In this document: piece by piece, positions 13,650-17,839 of the stretch | Numbering within the stretch: position 1 is the stretch's first letter | How the letters are laid out: each line of letters begins with the position of its first letter | The notes under the pieces: model-generated | Told to the model about the DNA's origin: nothing | Database searches by the model: none | What the model saw: the letters and a program-made list of their open reading frames with translations, nothing else | From: an uncultured Ilumatobacter sp. | GTDB lineage: Bacteria; Actinomycetota; Acidimicrobiia; Acidimicrobiales; Ilumatobacteraceae | NCBI GenBank assembly: GCA_937891565.1 | Contig: CALAHA010000285.1 | Location: 1 to 17,839 of the forward strand | Direction of reading: 5' to 3' | DNA: 17,839 nucleotides | Translations under genes and position numbers: made by a program

Positions 13650-13810
13650 CCACGCGTCGAGATCGGTGATTGTCGAGGTGGTTCCTCGTTCGGGTGAGAT
13701 GCAGAGTGTCCGACTTCAACGAATTGCGCTATCGGTCCAGGACTCGATGTTGGCTCGTTATCGTACCGAGGGCAAAAAGCCCGTCGTTCCTGGCAGCGAC
13801 TTCAGCACTG

Positions 13811-13840
13811 TCCGCCATCGTTCGCCATCGTTCGCCATCG
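13811..13840 (+). repeat. 10-bp tandem repeat, three copies
   Basis: TCCGCCATCG (13811-13820) is followed by two exact copies of TTCGCCATCG (13821-13840). It lies in the non-coding stretch between the citrate synthase and hutH remnants (13650-13867), where I see no gene. Confidence 0.9.
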
Positions 13841-13867
13841 TGTCGTTCACAATCCTGGGTGATTGAT

Positions 13868-14137
13868 TCAGTCGAGACTGATTCCGATCGCGTTGAGTGC
13901 ATCGGTCATTGCAGATGAATCGAGGATGGCTTCGGCTGCGGCGAGTTCTGGTGCGAGGTATCGGTCGGGGCCGGCACCGTGAACGTCGGTTCGCAGCAGT
14001 GCAAGCAGTGCGCCGGTTGCCGGCGACGGTGCCAGCGGCGTGCGGAATTCGATGGCCCGTGCGGCGCAGACGTATTCGACTGCGAGGATGCGGCGAACGT
14101 TGTCGACCACCTTGCGAAGTTTGCGGACCGCGAGCCA
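13868..14137 (-). pseudogene. hutH: histidine ammonia-lyase, C-terminal fragment only
   Basis: About 90 residues of the C-terminal end of an aromatic amino-acid ammonia-lyase remain: VRKLRKVVDNVRRILAVEY, VCAARAIEFRTPLAPSPATG, LLRTDV and GPDRYLAPELAAAEAIL are typical of actinobacterial HutH, normally about 510 residues. The Ala-Ser-Gly triad that makes the MIO cofactor lies in the lost part, so no activity is expected. Homology stops at about 14137, where the opposite strand takes up the hutI fragment. The open frame continues to TTG 14167 but that part reads antisense to hutI. HutH would turn histidine into urocanate. Confidence 0.75.
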
Positions 14138-14144
14138 GGCCACT

Positions 14145-14438
14145 GTGGCGCTGGCATCCAACTGCAACCCCGGATCGAGCTACACGACCTCGATCTCGTT
14201 CTGTATCGCTATCGCTGTTCGCGACATGGGTATGACGATCGATGAAGCGGTCCAAGCAGTCACGGTCGGAGGCGCAGCAGCACTTCGCCGCAACGATGTT
14301 GGCCGGCTGGCACCGGGGTCGGCCGGCCACGCGATTGTCCTCGACGCTCCAACCCATCACCATTTGGCATACCGGCCAGGGGTCCCGCTCATTCGCCAGA
14401 CGATCGGTCCGCTCGGATCATCAGAACCGCAGAGATAG
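14145..14438 (+). pseudogene. hutI: imidazolonepropionase, C-terminal fragment only
   Basis: The frame carries VALASNCNPGSSYTTS, in which the Asn-Pro-Gly segment is the conserved metal-site region of imidazolonepropionase, then FCIAIAVRDMGMT, EAVQAVTVGGAAALRRNDVG and RLAPGSAGHAIVLDAP, ending near YRPGVPLIRQTIG. That is about the last 95 of some 400 residues; the metal-binding His-x-His and most of the barrel are gone. There is no start codon or ribosome site for it. It faces away from the hutH fragment, so one deletion removed the 5' parts of both genes and the promoter between them. The 2-oxoglutarate oxygenase-like remnant follows 10 bp later. Confidence 0.75.
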
Positions 14439-14448
14439 GAAGCACCAG

Positions 14449-14649
14449 GTGGCTCTTGCCCACAGCAGCGTGCTCGGAATTGACGATGTTCATCCCTCTG
14501 CCGATGCCATGTCGTCGATCAACGTGCACTTCGCGGCCGAAGGTATGGAATTCGGCTGGCACTTCGACGACTCGTCCTTTGCCGTCGGGCCCGGCGACCT
14601 CGTGATGTCTGAATCGGGGCTTGCCACCTTCTACGGTCGGATTACCTGA
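14449..14649 (+). pseudogene. Fe(II)/2-oxoglutarate oxygenase-like remnant with internal deletions
   Basis: A 66-aa frame starts at GTG with a good ribosome site (AGGAAG). It reads DDVHPSADAMSSINVHFAAE, GMEFGWHFDDSSFAV, then GPGDLVM, then SESGLATFYGR. The WHFDDSSF piece looks like the H-x-D metal site of a 2-oxoglutarate-dependent oxygenase; GPGDLVM looks like the strand before the distal His, and TFYGR like a C-terminus. Such enzymes have about 220-270 residues, so most of the core, with the distal His and the 2-oxoglutarate Arg, is missing while the frame is kept. The exact family is not identified. Its last 19 bp overlap the MaoC-type gene on the other strand. It was probably last in a hutI operon. 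Confidence 0.5.
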
Positions 14650-15572
14650 GTCGCGAGCTGGTCCCTCTCTTGCGGTCGAGCATGATTTGATGACCGCGCG
14701 AGCACGACCAGCCCGTCTCTCACGGCGGCGACTCCAGCAGCGTTGTACACCTCGAACGGAACAGTCATGTTTCCGTCGGGTGTCGCGTTGCCTGGCCAGA
14801 CCTTGACGGTGATCGCCGACGGAAGTTCGACCATCGCAGCGAACCGGCCTGCAATGCGGCGGACGAGTTCGGGCTCGCCATCGGCTCGGTGATTAATGAC
14901 AGCGGTGATCCCGTGAGCGAGCGTGGCGGTACCGTGCAAGACGTTGTCACGCAGCCCGGAGGCCTGGGCAACGGAGCGGTCGGTGTGGATCGGGTTCCAG
15001 ATTCGGGCGCATTCCGTGTACACGTGTGCTGCACCTGCCGCGACATCGACGATTGTCACGACCGGTTCACCGCGACGTTCTGGTGACGAGATCGCGGGCG
15101 GCGGCGTCGGGTCCGGGTGGTCGACGTTGTCCGTCGGAACACCCAGGTAGATGGCATCCTGAGTCGTGGTGGCAACGGGCTGTCCGTGCTGGTCGACGGT
15201 CGTCAACCGTGTCGTGACCTTGGCGCCGGGGGAGATGTCGGTGATTCCCACGATGGAGAGTCGGGTCGACAAGCGGTCGCCGGGGCGAACGAGACGGTGC
15301 ACGATGAGGTCGTGGGTTGCGTGGACGCCGGTAAGAACCTCGGCGTGCGTCATGCCGAGCGGTTCGGACATCGAACGCGACGCAACGATGGCCGCCCATT
15401 CGGGGCCGACCGGAAACAGCGGGTGGGCAACCACACCGTCGAGGCGAGTCGTGTCGAGATAGCGATCGGAGTGATCACCGAACGCCGCGGCGTAGGCCAT
15501 TGTCCAGCGCTCGTCGATGTCGTGAATCACGGGAGGCAGCGACATGTCGAGGAGAGCAGCAGGAACAGGCAT
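14631..15572 (-). CDS. MaoC-type (hotdog) enoyl-CoA hydratase-like protein
   Basis: A 313-aa protein with two hotdog-like halves. The N-terminal half has AYAAAFGDHSDRYLDTT and an N-terminal MaoC dehydratase pattern; the C-terminal half has the hydratase-2 region ARIWNPIHTDRSVAQASGL followed by VLHGTATLAHG. Length fits two-domain acyl-CoA hydratases. In the usual hydratase-2 motif (GDxNPxH) the Asp is replaced (RIWNPIH has Ile there) while Asn and His stay, so activity may differ or be lost. The last 20 residues (about NHARPQERDQLATQVIRP) look unrelated and may be read-through into rearranged DNA. ATG 15572 is preceded by a 9-bp gap and the end of a small frame in the same direction. Role: probably fatty-acid or ring-cleavage CoA chemistry. 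Confidence 0.8.
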   Translation of the reverse strand: MPVPAALLDMSLPPVIHDIDERWTMAYAAAFGDHSDRYLDTTRLDGVVAHPLFPVGPEWAAIVASRSMSEPLGMTHAEVLTGVHATHDLIVHRLVRPGDRLSTRLSIVGITDISPGAKVTTRLTTVDQHGQPVATTTQDAIYLGVPTDNVDHPDPTPPPAISSPERRGEPVVTIVDVAAGAAHVYTECARIWNPIHTDRSVAQASGLRDNVLHGTATLAHGITAVINHRADGEPELVRRIAGRFAAMVELPSAITVKVWPGNATPDGNMTVPFEVYNAAGVAAVRDGLVVLARSSNHARPQERDQLATQVIRP

Positions 15573-15575
15573 GGG

Positions 15576-15641
15576 TCAGGTCGTTTCGATCGCCTCGATC
15601 ATCGCAGGATGCAGCAGCGCAAATCGTGGCGGAAAGCCATG
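15576..15641 (-). pseudogene. possible C-terminal tail of a lost upstream gene
   Basis: On the minus strand the frame HGFPPRFALLHPAMIEAIET ends with a TGA three bases before the MaoC-type ATG. This spacing is what an operon junction looks like, and the sequence reads like a protein C-terminus. The frame is open only back to a TAA at 15672-15674. It is too short to name. Confidence 0.3.
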
Positions 15642-15675
15642 TCGTCTCGGAGTGGTCTTGGAACCGTGCGGTTAA

Positions 15676-17839
<2,164 letters not shown>

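Overview
The window looks like a chromosomal segment of a GC-rich actinobacterium. The best guess is a marine or freshwater member of the Acidimicrobiia (Ilumatobacter-like). That placement is inferred from protein character: a xanthorhodopsin-type proton pump, a carboxyspermidine pathway, actinobacterial-type hut remnants, and a secreted protease with duplicated beta-rich domains ending in DVNGYVP. It was not established by any search.

Layout. Positions 1-232 hold the 3' part of a tRNA-Arg(CCU) followed by what looks like a 26-codon stub of a tyrosine recombinase, a probable scar of a lost integrated element. Positions 222-2393 (minus) are the peroxide-detoxification pair ahpC-ahpF; ahpC appears to start on ATC. 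Positions 2630-3898 (minus) encode an acetyltransferase (GNAT) fused to an AAA+ ATPase. Positions 4173-4982 (plus) encode a xanthorhodopsin-like pump with a perfect inverted repeat upstream and hairpins downstream. Positions 5393-7843 (minus) are a two-gene carboxy(nor)spermidine operon. Positions 8072-8389 encode a small basic protein of unknown role.

Positions 8510-11769 (plus) form a persulfide/sulfite operon: a 27-codon leader ORF with a repeated Met-His-Phe-Ala-Pro unit, a TauE/SafE exporter, a rhodanese-DUF2892 membrane protein, a single rhodanese, and a CstB-like persulfide dioxygenase-rhodanese fusion. The leader stop codon overlaps the exporter start (GTGA), so the leader is a candidate translational switch. 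The gene order recalls the Staphylococcus cst operon, without a regulator or SQR inside the window.

Positions 11885-12544 (minus) encode a three-helix membrane protein with two palindromes in front of it. Positions 12761-14649 are a graveyard of reduced genes: a VOC protein, a citrate synthase, the 3' halves of a divergent hutH/hutI pair, and an Fe(II)/2-oxoglutarate oxygenase-like gene. The VOC, citrate synthase and oxygenase-like genes seem to have lost internal blocks while staying in frame. This cluster of apparently serial in-frame deletions is the strangest feature here. Positions 14631-15572 (minus) encode an apparently whole MaoC-type hydratase. Positions 15676-17839 (minus, running off the right edge) encode a secreted metzincin-type metalloprotease with a PPC domain, a Thr/Pro linker and two nearly identical C-terminal domains.

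Functionally, the intact genes point to an aerobic, light-exposed cell that handles peroxide and reactive sulfur. No CRISPR array, rRNA or complete mobile element was seen. All homology statements come from reading motifs and remembered family sequences, with no database search.
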